Numbered from the stretch's first letter, positions 25,561 through 36,273 are shown. The stretch is DNA of 59,012 bases from Paenibacillus phytohabitans (GCF_013141775.1 NZ_WHOB01000066.1:1-59012), one strand, 5' to 3'. The notes: generated from the sequence alone by a model not told the origin. A program made the numbers and translations.

Positions 25561-28500
25561 TTAACCTCCAACCTTATTGTATATCGTTAGTAAAATAGGT
25601 TCATCATCGCCAATTCGATATTTTACAATAAACGAAGATGGTCTTTGTGACACTCCAGAATATACTGGCTCTATCTTGACATTCACACTGTAGTGATCAT
25701 TAAGTGCTTTTCTCCATACTTCCTCCATTTCATACCATTTCCCACCAGACCCATTGATTTGAGCGTTCATTGCAACCAAATTATCTAATTCACCAGATCC
25801 ATTAAATGAAGATGCTATTAAATGTCCACCAGCATCAGGATCATTTAAGTCTCTAATTCGATCCTGTCTGCCTGCTATACCTTGAGCGTATTCGTTTCTA
25901 TTTGCTGTTTTTAATACAAGGTCACCTTCAACCTTATTAATCCGACCCATGTGATCAGTAGTATAAGTATACTGATTTTTTCTATAATAAGCATTCTCTT
26001 TTAGCACTTTAATTCTACCACTTTTCTTGAAATGCTCACCAACCATCGCATCTTCAAATGCTGTATTGATTTCGGGAGTTGTTTCAGCCCATTTGGTCTC
26101 TAAGAAGTTTTTATATTTAGCCTCTGCAACTTCATTAGTTCCTTCAATCAATTGAGCTTGATTAAAATTCATTCGCCCTATGTCTGCGTACTCGAGTTCT
26201 ATTCTTCCATTATACCCCGAATAAACATTGGTGATTAGTGAATTCAAGTCACTAGACGTATTTTTTATAGCCGACTTTAGATTACTTATCGAGCTTCCTG
26301 CTTTTTGTAGAATCGTAGTCACTTTCGTTGAGTTATAAACTCTTAATATAGCGCTGCCTCCATAGTTGGCGAATTTACCAATAACTGGACCGGCCGCTGT
26401 AAAACCAGCCGCAAGAGCAGCATCTTTTGTATTTCCTGATACGAAACTAATGATTATACTTCCACTTCCTGCAACAACACCAACGACTGGGAAAACAGAA
26501 ATTAAATCAAGGCTTTTCTGAAGATCTCTTAATGCATCTGAATTTGTATACGCAAGATATTCAGTTTCCCACAAAGGGCCCATTGAATTTATAAAAGTAT
26601 TAATATCAACCCAACTACCACTTCTATTTCCACCAAAAACGTTAAATTGAGACATACCATCTACTTTATAAATGATTCCTGTCGATTCCGCTCCCCATTG
26701 TCTTACATAAACCCCATTAGTCATCTTTTTTTCAAAGTATTTCGCTAAAGCTGCTTTTATGCTTTGAGGAGTTGCAAAGTATCCCCCTTTATACAGAGCC
26801 ATTTCCATTGGTACTGTAATGTCTTGGTAAGTCCGCCCCTTATATTGGTCATTTATCCAGGCCCTTATAGTAAGTTGGTTATGTCCGACATACTGAACTT
26901 GTCCCCAACCGTTTTTAAATCTATTTATTGAAAGATAAGTTTTAATGTGCGCCAATCCTGCAGGAGCTGGCTGAGTTGATGTAATTCGTCCTGTCGTATC
27001 TGTTTTCATATGTTTCTCAGACATTTCAATATTATCATAAGGATTAATTGTAGCACCCATAGGACTTATGGCACTTAAGGAATTAAAAGTTGTAACCTGA
27101 GATGGCGATGTAAACACTGGCTCATTATCTATTCTTTTTAATTCACCATTCTCTAAGGCGAGTAAAACTTCTAGCTTCAAATCCTGCATCCAACTGTCAG
27201 GTAGTTTTTGACCATTAAATTTAGTGGTATACAAGAGACCTATTGATCTTCCTGCAAAGTTATTATATAAATCCATTAGCTTCTGATCTGCTGGATTATT
27301 GGGTTCTCCCTCTTCATGCGCAGTTCCCCATCTCCCAGCCCAATTATAGCCAACATCTGGATCAGCGACCATCAGTGCTCCCCAATAAGCGTGTCTAAAT
27401 GCATCGCCATTCCCATTACTTAATTCACTTGTGTCAAACAGGTTCTCTGCACTAATTAATGCTAAATAGCCATTAGCCATAGACCAAAGTGCTTTAAGTG
27501 AGTTTTCTTTCTCTAATGCCAATTCCTGAGAATTTGAAGGACCAGGTTCGTAACCGCTGTCGGCTGTAGTACCTGTTGCACTAAATGAGCTGATTTGTAA
27601 TGCAGGTTCCTCAGTAATCTTTAAATTATTGTTAATTCTTGCTCTTAACGATTTAAAAAATTCATTTATTTCATTCTCATTAGTAGGATGAGTATACAGA
27701 TAATCATATACCTCCTCGATCATACCATCATAATCATGATTGGATATGCTTCTCAAACCATAAACATTCTCTGACACAGATGAGGAACTTGAAAAATCGT
27801 AAACATTTTCGGATACACTTGATAATTGGAATGTTTTCATTGAAGTAACTGGTTTAGGAGTAAGCAAAACCTTATCAGATGTTTCTGTTACATTCACTCG
27901 TTGTGATAAGTAGTTTGTAGAGTACCAGTTATCCATACCTTCTCTTAGGTAATCAATACCCTCGACTATACCATTAACGTCTCCAGATAAACCGGAAATA
28001 TTAACATATGTTTTACCATTACGATATGTTCTTGCGTTATAAACACCCTCATTAGTAGAGAGTCCATCTACTTTAACTTCTAGATTCTTATTAATATATC
28101 CATCAGTTGTTACTTGCAAAATCGAACTGCTGTGCGACTTATTCCCGAGAGCATCAACTGCACTCACTGAATATGAATACGTTGAAGCACTATTTAAATT
28201 GTTGATGGTATACGAAGTTCCAGTTGATATATATTCTTTGTTAGTACTCTGATCACGTATGATATATTTGCTGATTCCCGAGCTATCAGTTGATGGCGAC
28301 CACGTTAATGTAACACCGCTTAATTTAACATCCTTATAAGAAAAATTCATTGGTGTAGTTGGAGGAGTTATATCGCTAAAATCAATAACACTGATATTAC
28401 TAGCCGAAGATATATTATTATTTGTGTCTACAGCTTTTACAGTAAATCGATAAATAGAAGGGGTACTTATGTTAGAGACTAAGTAATTCGTATTTTGAGT

Positions 28501-31500
28501 TGTACCAATTAAAGTATCACCATTGTAAATGTTATATTGTTTCACACCGAAATTGGCTATCGATGAAGTCCAAGATAAGTACACGTTGGCATAATCGAAA
28601 CTTTCCGACTTTAGATCACTTGGAGCACTTGGGGGTTCTATATTATTAATTTGGAGTATTAGACCCCCAACATTCCCTTCTATATCTTTACCCCATACGG
28701 TATATGTCCCGTTAGTCGATATCGTAAACTTGTTACCGATTATCTCTGTGCCTCCTGCTAGGAAATAACTCCCTTCTTGTTCTCCTGAAGCCCATTTTAA
28801 TTGTGTTCCACCCCAATTACCCGTTACAAAGACTGTTATAGTAACAGGCTGATCCGTAGGATCTAATGTCGATGCTGCAAAGGTTATATTTATCCCGGAC
28901 GGATCAGTTCCAAAAACCTTTTGTGGAAATAACTTGTAAAGAGACCCGTCTCCAACTTGCCCATAATAGTTAGCACCCCACGCCTGAATATTACCATCTT
29001 GATTAATGGCAAGTGAGTGATCATCCCCTGCAGCAGCCATTGTTACATTCCGCAATCCGCTCACTTGCACAGGCGTCGAACTGTTGGCAGTCATACTATT
29101 CCCCAGTTGTCCAAAGGAATTATTTCCCCACGAACAAATGGTTCCATCTTGCTTTACTGCTAAGGAATGGCTACCTCCTGACACAATTGAGACTACATTT
29201 GATAAGCCGATAACTTTTACAGGTGTTAAGCTTCTTATATTCGTTCCATTTCCCAATTGTCCATTTGTATTATCTCCCCAGGCCCATACAGTTCCATCTT
29301 GTTTGAGTGCCAGGGAAAAGTTAAGTCCTGCTGCAATTGATTTCACATTAGATAAACCATTTACTTTGATAGGGTACGATTTGTTAGTTATCGTATCGTT
29401 GCCTAATTGCCCAGCGGCGTTATTTCCCCAGGCCCATACGGTTCCATCTTGTTTGAGTACTAACGAATGATATTGCCCTGCTGCAGCAGATATGACAGTT
29501 GAAAGTCCATTTATTTGAGCGGGTATTGAACTGTAGACATTCGTACCATTGCCTAATTGTCCATCATAATTCCCCCCCCACGACCAAACTGTTCCATCTT
29601 CTTTGACTGCTAGGGAATGGCTCTCTCCTGCAGCAATCGCTTTTATATTTGATAGACCACTCACCTGTTTAGGGATTGAAGCACTACTCCCCCCCCAGTT
29701 CCAAACAGTGCCATCTTGTTTGACCGCTATAGAGTAGTACCTTCCTGCTGCAATTAATTTCACATTTGTTATTCCACTAACTTGTATGGGCGTATAATGA
29801 TCGTTGTAACTACCATCACCTAATTGGGCATATTCATTATTCCCCCACGACCAAACTGTTCCATCTTGCTTGACTGCTAATGAATGAGAAGCGCCTGCAG
29901 TAGTAGATATGATATTTGACATTCCGTTCAGTTGCACAGGAGTTTTTCTTATCCCTGTTGATCCATTTCCTGTTTGTCCCAAATGGTTATATCCCCAGGC
30001 CCATACGGTTCCGTCATATCTGATGGCTGTTGAATATCCATCCCCCGCGAAAATTTCGGTTACTTTGTTCAGCCCGCTTACTAATATAGGCGTTGAACTA
30101 CTGGTAGTTGTGCCAATACCAAATTCTCCAAAAGAGTTGGATCCCCAGGCCCAGACTGTACCATCTTGTTTGAGAGCCAAGGAATGAGTTGTCCCCGCAG
30201 CAATGGCAATTACGTTCGTTAAACCACTCACTTGTACAGGCGTTGAGCTAGAATCAGTTGTCCCATTGCCTAATTGTCCATTGACGTTATACCCCCATCC
30301 CCAAACAGTTCCATCTTGTTTGAGCGCTAAAGAATGATGACCTTTTGTGCTAACTGCCTTTACATTCGATAAACCACTTACTGGTAGTGGAGTAAGAACC
30401 TTAGTACTTAAAACGCTATATCCCCATCCCCAAACACTTCCATCTTGCTTAATAGCATAAGATTGGTCGTTTCCTGCCTCAACAGCAATTACATTTGATA
30501 GTCCACTCACTTGAACAGGAGCCGAGTTAAATGAAGTTGTACCATCTCCCATTTGTCCATTTGAATTATCTCCCCACACCCAAACAGTGCCATCTTGCTT
30601 GACGCCTATCGAATGGTTTCTTCCTGCCGCGACAGCTTTCATATTCGCCAAATTGTTGACTTGTATCGGCTTAGAACTGTTGGTAGTAGTGCCATTGCCC
30701 AATTGACTGTAATCGTTAGCTCCCCATGCCCAGACGCTGCCATCTTGTTTGACAGCTAACGAATGGCTGCCTCCTGCTGCAACAGAAATAACATCTAATA
30801 AGCCACGCACATTTATAAGTTCTTGATCATCTTTATTAGTGGTAGTAGTTCCATCACCCAATTGTCCATAATTGTTATTCCCCCATGCCCAAACTGTCCC
30901 ATCAACTTTTCTTATCCACAATGTGTGCTGTGTTCCAGCAGCTGCGGAGGGCAACGAAGTTGTCGGATCTATGATGATTGGGTATTGCAAATCGCGATCA
31001 TCTAGCGTCAGTACTAACGTCGTTTGACCCTTTTGCTGAGTCAAATTAATTTGCAGTTTATCATACCGTTTTTCGTTGTCAGCAGCATCTTTAACCCACA
31101 TGCGAGGAATTTGAAAAGATATTTCTCCATTTTCATTAAAAAAATCAATAGATCCATCCTGGTTTAAATGATAAGATACATTCTTCGTACCAATATTAAA
31201 TGTGAATGATTTAGGTGCTCTTTTGTTCGCCAAATGTAATTCCATTTTTAATTGATCATTTTCGACCATATACTGCATATCCGTGCTTTGCCATGCATTC
31301 TGATATGTAATGATGCTTCCATTTACTACCCCTGCAACGCTATTCATGCCTTTAGCTTCATATGTTATTGCTTGGTCGGAAATTGAAAACGATATAGCTT
31401 CTTTATCCTTTTTATTGTTCAATCTCACCTTATAATTGTTTGTCAACATGCTATGTGAGTAATTCGAATCCGTGTTATCCGACTTGATTGTTGTATCTAT

Positions 31501-31776
31501 CTCTTTCCAATCTTCTCCATCAAGATAATTTAATGAATGTTCTTCCATTTGAACAGATGTGGTTCCGTCACTATTTAAGTAGGTTTTGCTATTTCTGGTA
31601 CGCTTATCTTCAAGTTCCTTTACAGCATAAATAGAATGAGAATCTCTAATTACTGCGGATTCATCTGCTGCTGCCGCAACGAAGCTTGAAGTTTGTGTCA
31701 TTATCACGGATTGACATAAAACGGTAATAATAATGACGAGTAATAAGAATGATTTCCTGTGCTTTTTCTTCAACAA
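25561..31776 (-). CDS. Giant secreted polymorphic toxin: RCC1 propellers, Fn3 domains, C-terminal NucA-type nuclease
   Basis: A 2071-residue protein with a TTG start and an AGAGG site eight bases upstream. Residues 1-37 are a signal peptide (KKKHRKSF then a hydrophobic core, cleavage near FVAAAADE). Residues 40-275 form an N-terminal beta domain like those of Rhs/WapA-type proteins, ending YPIIIDPTTS. Residues 276-958 carry 14 RCC1 repeats of the form QDGTVWAWGxNxxGQLGxGT. Residues 1045-1225 hold two fibronectin-III domains. Near 1455 is a block around GNGDAFRHAYWGAL, and 1940-2071 is an Endonuclease_NS_2 nuclease (GRINKVEGDLVL, DAGGHLIASSFNGSGELDNL, MNAQIN). The domain order, with delivery module first and toxin last, and the YezG-like gene behind it mark it as an interbacterial DNase toxin. 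Confidence 0.9.
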   Translation of the reverse strand: MLKKKHRKSFLLLVIIITVLCQSVIMTQTSSFVAAAADESAVIRDSHSIYAVKELEDKRTRNSKTYLNSDGTTSVQMEEHSLNYLDGEDWKEIDTTIKSDNTDSNYSHSMLTNNYKVRLNNKKDKEAISFSISDQAITYEAKGMNSVAGVVNGSIITYQNAWQSTDMQYMVENDQLKMELHLANKRAPKSFTFNIGTKNVSYHLNQDGSIDFFNENGEISFQIPRMWVKDAADNEKRYDKLQINLTQQKGQTTLVLTLDDRDLQYPIIIDPTTSLPSAAAGTQHTLWIRKVDGTVWAWGNNNYGQLGDGTTTTNKDDQELINVRGLLDVISVAAGGSHSLAVKQDGSVWAWGANDYSQLGNGTTTNSSKPIQVNNLANMKAVAAGRNHSIGVKQDGTVWVWGDNSNGQMGDGTTSFNSAPVQVSGLSNVIAVEAGNDQSYAIKQDGSVWGWGYSVLSTKVLTPLPVSGLSNVKAVSTKGHHSLALKQDGTVWGWGYNVNGQLGNGTTDSSSTPVQVSGLTNVIAIAAGTTHSLALKQDGTVWAWGSNSFGEFGIGTTTSSSTPILVSGLNKVTEIFAGDGYSTAIRYDGTVWAWGYNHLGQTGNGSTGIRKTPVQLNGMSNIISTTAGASHSLAVKQDGTVWSWGNNEYAQLGDGSYNDHYTPIQVSGITNVKLIAAGRYYSIAVKQDGTVWNWGGSSASIPKQVSGLSNIKAIAAGESHSLAVKEDGTVWSWGGNYDGQLGNGTNVYSSIPAQINGLSTVISAAAGQYHSLVLKQDGTVWAWGNNAAGQLGNDTITNKSYPIKVNGLSNVKSIAAGLNFSLALKQDGTVWAWGDNTNGQLGNGTNIRSLTPVKVIGLSNVVSIVSGGSHSLAVKQDGTICSWGNNSFGQLGNSMTANSSTPVQVSGLRNVTMAAAGDDHSLAINQDGNIQAWGANYYGQVGDGSLYKLFPQKVFGTDPSGINITFAASTLDPTDQPVTITVFVTGNWGGTQLKWASGEQEGSYFLAGGTEIIGNKFTISTNGTYTVWGKDIEGNVGGLILQINNIEPPSAPSDLKSESFDYANVYLSWTSSIANFGVKQYNIYNGDTLIGTTQNTNYLVSNISTPSIYRFTVKAVDTNNNISSASNISVIDFSDITPPTTPMNFSYKDVKLSGVTLTWSPSTDSSGISKYIIRDQSTNKEYISTGTSYTINNLNSASTYSYSVSAVDALGNKSHSSSILQVTTDGYINKNLEVKVDGLSTNEGVYNARTYRNGKTYVNISGLSGDVNGIVEGIDYLREGMDNWYSTNYLSQRVNVTETSDKVLLTPKPVTSMKTFQLSSVSENVYDFSSSSSVSENVYGLRSISNHDYDGMIEEVYDYLYTHPTNENEINEFFKSLRARINNNLKITEEPALQISSFSATGTTADSGYEPGPSNSQELALEKENSLKALWSMANGYLALISAENLFDTSELSNGNGDAFRHAYWGALMVADPDVGYNWAGRWGTAHEEGEPNNPADQKLMDLYNNFAGRSIGLLYTTKFNGQKLPDSWMQDLKLEVLLALENGELKRIDNEPVFTSPSQVTTFNSLSAISPMGATINPYDNIEMSEKHMKTDTTGRITSTQPAPAGLAHIKTYLSINRFKNGWGQVQYVGHNQLTIRAWINDQYKGRTYQDITVPMEMALYKGGYFATPQSIKAALAKYFEKKMTNGVYVRQWGAESTGIIYKVDGMSQFNVFGGNRSGSWVDINTFINSMGPLWETEYLAYTNSDALRDLQKSLDLISVFPVVGVVAGSGSIIISFVSGNTKDAALAAGFTAAGPVIGKFANYGGSAILRVYNSTKVTTILQKAGSSISNLKSAIKNTSSDLNSLITNVYSGYNGRIELEYADIGRMNFNQAQLIEGTNEVAEAKYKNFLETKWAETTPEINTAFEDAMVGEHFKKSGRIKVLKENAYYRKNQYTYTTDHMGRINKVEGDLVLKTANRNEYAQGIAGRQDRIRDLNDPDAGGHLIASSFNGSGELDNLVAMNAQINGSGGKWYEMEEVWRKALNDHYSVNVKIEPVYSGVSQRPSSFIVKYRIGDDEPILLTIYNKVGG

Positions 31777-31980
31777 AAACGCGTCCTCTCATGTTAAAAA
31801 TCAATTTTTAAAAACGTGAATTTCATACCACCAAAGTAAATTGTATATCTAAATTGTTTGAACTATGTATAATTAAGCTGTCGCGTTTTGTCGAAAATAG
31901 ATAGATTTGTGTAAATCTCCCTGCTACATAACAAATCGTGTTGAAATACATTAGTTCGACAGGCATAGACATATGTCGAG
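31777..31980. other. Upstream region of the toxin gene
   Basis: About 200 AT-rich bases between the toxin start and the integrase remnant. It should hold the toxin promoter, but I cannot point to a clear -35/-10 pair. Confidence 0.3.
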
Positions 31981-32469
31981 AAGATCCATGTAGTGGATGA
32001 TGCGAAGATTGGCAGCAGTATCAGCTCCATCACTTTAGTCGAAAGCACAGTGTGTCTATTGAGCCGTCAAAAAGAGAAACGTAATCAGAGACTAGAAAAT
32101 CATGAAATCCAAACGGATTAAGCAGCATTAATTATCTAGACTTGTATCAGTACTGAATTAGTTCGGCGTCTCTTACTGCAGAATTATTATTGGATACTCA
32201 AGCAGATTAGAGAGGGACGTCTATCGTTCCCAAACATCTGATTCCATGATCTCCGGGTTACTCACGCAACCCTGCTCCTAAAGCCCGGAGTTCATACCAA
32301 GATTGTTCAGGAGAGACTTGGGCACTCCTCTATCAATGTTACCTTGGTTACTTACTCTCATGTATTTCCAAAACTGCAAGAAGCGGCCCTTCGGGACATT
32401 GGTATTTTCATCTTAGGATTTCGTCACAAAGCGCAGGAAGAACCTGAAACAATCACTTTACTTGAGTAA
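31981..32469 (+). pseudogene. Tyrosine recombinase (phage-type integrase) remnant
   Basis: One frame shows integrase C-terminal sequence interrupted by several stops. The central part reads ISSITLVESTVCLLSRQKEKR. After in-frame TAA and TAG codons comes REGRLSFPNI, then a TGA where Arg is expected, then FHDLRVTHATLLLKPGV, IVQERLGHSSINVTLVTYSHV and a short tail. The catalytic block HDLRxTHAT, the LGHSS block and the Tyr of TYSHV are all recognisable. The N-terminal half is missing. A tRNA-Thr fragment lies 100 bases downstream, as expected for the end of an integrated element. Confidence 0.82.
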
Positions 32470-32561
32470 AGGTTAGAAGAATATCAGAAGCTCTGATTTT
32501 CCAAAAAAAAGAAGCGCTGCCCCCGAAATCTCGGAAAGCAGCACCACTATTGGAATCTCAC

Positions 32562-32621
32562 CTATGCTGGTGAAGAGAATTGAACCCCCGGCCTACGCAT
32601 TACGAGTGCGACCCAGCATAG
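32562..32621 (-). other. tRNA-Thr(CGU) fragment lacking the D-arm, possible attachment-site relic
   Basis: On the minus strand GCACTCGTAATGC forms an anticodon arm with CGT anticodon. A T-arm follows (GGGGG-TTCAATT-CTCTT) and then an acceptor 3' strand CACCAGC plus A. Upstream, CTATGCTGG pairs with the distal CCAGCATAG, but the whole D-arm is absent. It cannot be a functional tRNA. A tRNA 3' part beside an integrase remnant suggests an att site. Confidence 0.6.
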
Positions 32622-32903
32622 ATTTATAAGGTTTTTCTGGGGTCTGTTGGGCAATAAATCGCGTGTTTAAGCGTATAGTTACTTCTAAAGATTTGTTGAT
32701 GTTTGGTTGTTGTTAGAAGATTGGTTAGAAGTTTTGTTAGAACGAAATGCTACCTTAGCACCGCCCTCCCGCTGGAGTAATACTAAGTAATTGGCCAGCA
32801 TATCACTTCTTCCTAAATCTCCTTGTACATGGGTATCCCTGTGTTTACACGTTCATTAAAGACATAGATATGTTGGTCAACTTAGAAAGTTAATTGGATA
32901 ACC

Positions 32904-33584
32904 TTAGTCTTCATTACTATATTGAATTCCATGCACATCTTCATTATAAAGTTGCTCTGCCCCTTTCTCAGTAAACAAATCTGTATGGCTTACAACGTGA
33001 GTGGCAGGGCTACTCATTAAGAAACTATCTACATTAACTTGAATTGGCTTTTTTGGATCAAATGCCAAGGATTTTTCATACTCCCCGTCACTAATAAATC
33101 CTAAATCCGTTCTCCTAATCACTTCGTCTAATAAATCATTTCCTATTTCATACTCAGAAGTTACCTGTAAGGATACTCTTTCTTTGGTTTGATACAATTT
33201 TACCGAAGTTACACTTTCATTTATAAAGTCTTCGTATTTTTCTTTTAATGCACCTAGTATATCGATGGATTCATAAATATCTTCGTTATTAGATCTATCT
33301 TTTTTTGATAACAATTGTACTAATTCAATGGTTTTATTCAACGGATAATTGAAAAATTCTCTCCTTGAATTAACTCTAAAATCATCCAACTCTGTATGTA
33401 TTTCTTTTTCCAATTCTTTACTATTTTCTATATAAACTTCATAAGCAACTTTAAACGGCGTAGGTACTGAAGTATGCTTCGATAATTTCCTTGCTCTTTC
33501 GAGGGGACTTATAGACGTAATTCCTATTTTCACTAACCCTTTCATGCTCTCATTTGTAAGCACATATACATATCCATTACTCAT
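32904..33584 (-). CDS. GIY-YIG domain protein (T5orf172/MUG113 type)
   Basis: A 226-residue protein. Residues 4-95 fit a GIY-YIG fold of the T5orf172/MUG113 group: GYVYVLTNES (the GIY position), VKIGITSISPLERARKLS (YIG position reading KIG, then the conserved Arg), and an acidic ELEKEIHTEL segment followed by REFFNYP. The rest, residues 100-226, is unassigned. It is probably a DNA-binding or nicking protein of phage or defence origin. The region is AT-rich. The neighbouring AAA ATPase gene, 200 bases upstream on the same strand, may be a partner. Confidence 0.72.
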   Translation of the reverse strand: MSNGYVYVLTNESMKGLVKIGITSISPLERARKLSKHTSVPTPFKVAYEVYIENSKELEKEIHTELDDFRVNSRREFFNYPLNKTIELVQLLSKKDRSNNEDIYESIDILGALKEKYEDFINESVTSVKLYQTKERVSLQVTSEYEIGNDLLDEVIRRTDLGFISDGEYEKSLAFDPKKPIQVNVDSFLMSSPATHVVSHTDLFTEKGAEQLYNEDVHGIQYSNED

Positions 33585-33633
33585 TATTAATATCTCCTCA
33601 ATTTTACTTTTTACGACTTGTCATTCTAAACAA

Positions 33634-33666
33634 AACCTCACCGACCATTTAAAGTTGGTAGGGGGT
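33634..33666 (-). terminator. Probable terminator of the AAA ATPase gene
   Basis: On the minus strand an imperfect stem with CCTACCAAC and GGTCGGTGAGG arms (one bulge, one mismatch) encloses a TTTAAAT loop and is followed by TTTTGTTT. It lies about 120 bases after the stop at 33786. Confidence 0.5.
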
Positions 33667-33785
33667 TACTATTACAATTGAGCTGAAGGATCGGTGCTTT
33701 TAACTTTCCAGATGCACTAAAAGTTAAGACTCATCCTGGCATTGTTACTAAGGTGAGTTCCTCTTTACTGATTAGTCTTGAACCA

Positions 33786-36017
33786 CTAATGATCATAACT
33801 CTCTGTTGTTGTTGCGGCAAACATTTCACTCTGCTCTTCTGATATAATTAATCGTTTAACATTTACATAAAGATCTTTCAAGTGATGCTCAGTTAAGTCC
33901 AGTATTGGTTCAAACATAAATGAGTTCAAGTGAATATTTTCAGGTGTCATTAGATTAACTTTTTCAAGAATTTTTATAGACTCTGCCTCATTTGAAAAAT
34001 CATTCTTGAATCGACCAAATAATTTCCCTGTCTGATTGCTTTTAATTTTTGAAACAAAAGATGGGTCGTGAATTTTTGAAATCATATAGATTTCTGCATT
34101 AATTCTTGTTGCTATCGACAACACAATCTTATTTTCCAAATTCAACCCTGTCTCAGTTGACTCACCACAAAGTTGCTCAGCTACCTCAAAAATCACATCT
34201 AATACATACTTATCCGGATCATTTAATACCAACTGATCCATATCTTTAAAGATTTCTTTATAGGAGCTTTCAATGTCTTTTATTAAAAGAGTTCCCGAGT
34301 TATCCTTCTTATGTAGAATTGAAGTGAGTTTATTAAAATTAACTTTATCCCCTACGTATTCAGCTATATTCCTAGCAAATGAAATAGAAGCAATTAATTT
34401 AACTTTGTCATTCAAGTCTTTTTTCCAGTTCCCGAAAGGATTACTTATATATTTATAGCCAGGATTTATTAAGTTTATAGAATCAACGTTCCTCACTGCC
34501 ATATATGATTGAGTAAATTTATCCGTGTTTATTCTGTCTTGTACTGTTCGGTAGAAATCGAAATTATGTGTTAATATCACTAAACTGAAATTTTCCGAAT
34601 CAGAGATTTCTTTTAGATACTCAATAATAGCGTACTTATTTTTATAATCGAAGGAATCGGCAATATCATCAATAACTAGTAATGTCTGTAGACCTTGCTT
34701 TCTCCTGCACTCAATTTCAAAAATAATGTTTAACAAATAAAGAGCTCTTGTTTCACCTTGACTCAATATCGATAGCAATATTTCCTCACTTACAGTTTCG
34801 GAATTTTCATCTCGATCTTTAAAAACGTACTCAACACTAGGCGCTTCGTCTCGTAATACGCTATCTGATTTATTACTCATTCTAAGGGTATATGGCACAT
34901 AAAATCTTCTATTAAAAATATCAATTACATTTTCCCAATCCGTTTTTTCTTCATTCGCCTGCTTAATTATCTTTTTTAACTCAACTTGTCCGTCCTTGTA
35001 TTCCTTAATTAAATTGAAATATAAAATGGAATGTTGCTGAAGATAAGAAAGCCAAACTTTCTTCTTTAGATTTTGAATATTCTCTAGTTCAATCAATAAA
35101 TCTTGGTTCTCGAATAAATAATCTCTAAACTCTCTTAATTGAGCATTTGAAATTTTTTTATCAATAGTTTGAAATATTTTTTGAAGGTGGATATCCGATA
35201 AAATTTTATTTTTCTCTTCATCTATTAGCTTTGACAGCTCGGATGCTGAAGTTATCTCTGTTTTAACACCTTTCATATTCATGTTAATTGTATGCTCAGC
35301 CTTGAAAAACCCATTATCCAATAAATTTTTCTGAACAGTAGTGGCATGGTAATGGTTAAACTCTTTCCGTAAAAAATTCGAGTTTTTTATTAGATCATTG
35401 TACTTCTCTATGTATTGCTTGATTTGATACTTAAAATCTCCAGTAGATAGAAACTCAATAACCTTCTCATCAAATACCACCTTATAAGAAATACTTGAAA
35501 ACGGATAAATCTAACTATCAGCTGAAACTGAATCCTCAAGTTGATACAATATTTCTAAAATTTTTGATTTCCCCGCACTAAAAGCACTAGTAATTTCATC
35601 TTCAACTTTATTTAGTTTAGTGTTTTTCTTCAACTCTTTCATGAGTAAGTCTTTAGCGCTATCTATCTTTTCATGAATTTCAGAGTATCTTTTTTTTAAT
35701 TCCTCCTTTACCAGCAAAGTAGAAACACGATTTGATTTATATTTTTTCTCATACGGCCTAATTACGAAAATCGACTCTCTATCAATTTCATTACCTGATG
35801 CATCTATTATCTTTCGCAATGATATACGGTCCTTAAAAACTAAATCGCTTGAGTCTTTGTCCTTACTGTAGTCATCAAATACATTAGCAAAAGAGGACTT
35901 CATAACCCCATTCGGCGCATAAATTACATAAGCAGAATTGGTTTCAGTAAAGTCAAATTCATGTTCTAATTTACTTATACCATAACAATTCTCTATAGTA
36001 ACTTTGATATTCTTCAT
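33786..36017 (-). pseudogene. AAA ATPase (AAA_13/PrrC-like) gene interrupted by an in-frame TAG
   Basis: The N-terminal part (36017 to the TAG at 35511-35513) has VTIENCYGISKLEHEFDF, the Walker A segment YAPNGVMKSSFANVF and FVIRPYEKKYKS. The C-terminal part (to 33786) has coiled-coil-like helices, the signature SQGETRALYLLNIIFEIE, Walker B LLVIDDIADSFDYKNK and the switch LVILTHNFDFYR. The two parts are in the same reading frame, separated only by the TAG and ten codons (IYPFSSISYK), so the gene was one of about 740 codons. A GTG at 35480 could restart translation but has no good site. The start at 36017 (AAAGGTGG site) is preferred to one 16 codons earlier. Related proteins act in phage or plasmid defence; that role is inferred. 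Confidence 0.8.
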
Positions 36018-36146
36018 ACATACAGCCACCTTTACCTTTGATATTATCTGACCACAATTATTCAAGACTTAAACAAACAGACGAATAATAGTACGCTTCT
36101 TGTAATATTTTTCCCAGTAATTACAATTTAAATCACTAAAACAAAA

Positions 36147-36180
36147 AATCGCCCTGCCAGCCTAAGCTAACAGGGCGATT
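36147..36180. terminator. Bidirectional-looking terminator hairpin
   Basis: AATCGCCCTG (36147-36156) and CAGGGCGATT (36171-36180) form a ten-base-pair stem with A-rich and T-rich flanks, between the prepilin peptidase gene and the ATPase gene. It would end leftward transcription of the Tad/WxL region. Confidence 0.75.
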
Positions 36181-36273
36181 TTGCCGATTCTTTCGGACTA
36201 CACGCCGGTGCTTCCGATCAGTGTTATTTCACATTAACATGATTGTAACAATCTGTAAATCGACAATTCAAAG

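Noticed and set aside
29084..29470. Plus-strand frames inside the toxin gene
   Set aside because: Antisense shadows of the RCC1 repeats, as are those at 29909-30187.
31863..32048. Minus-strand 61-codon frame before the toxin
   Set aside because: It overlaps the integrase remnant on the opposite strand and has no start signal.
32562..32621. Functional tRNA-Thr gene
   Set aside because: The D-arm is missing and the acceptor 5' strand is imperfect, so it can only be a fragment.
35478..35480. GTG as a genuine start of a separate ATPase subunit
   Set aside because: It is in the same frame as the upstream part, ten codons after the TAG, with no ribosome-binding site; a nonsense mutation explains the split better.
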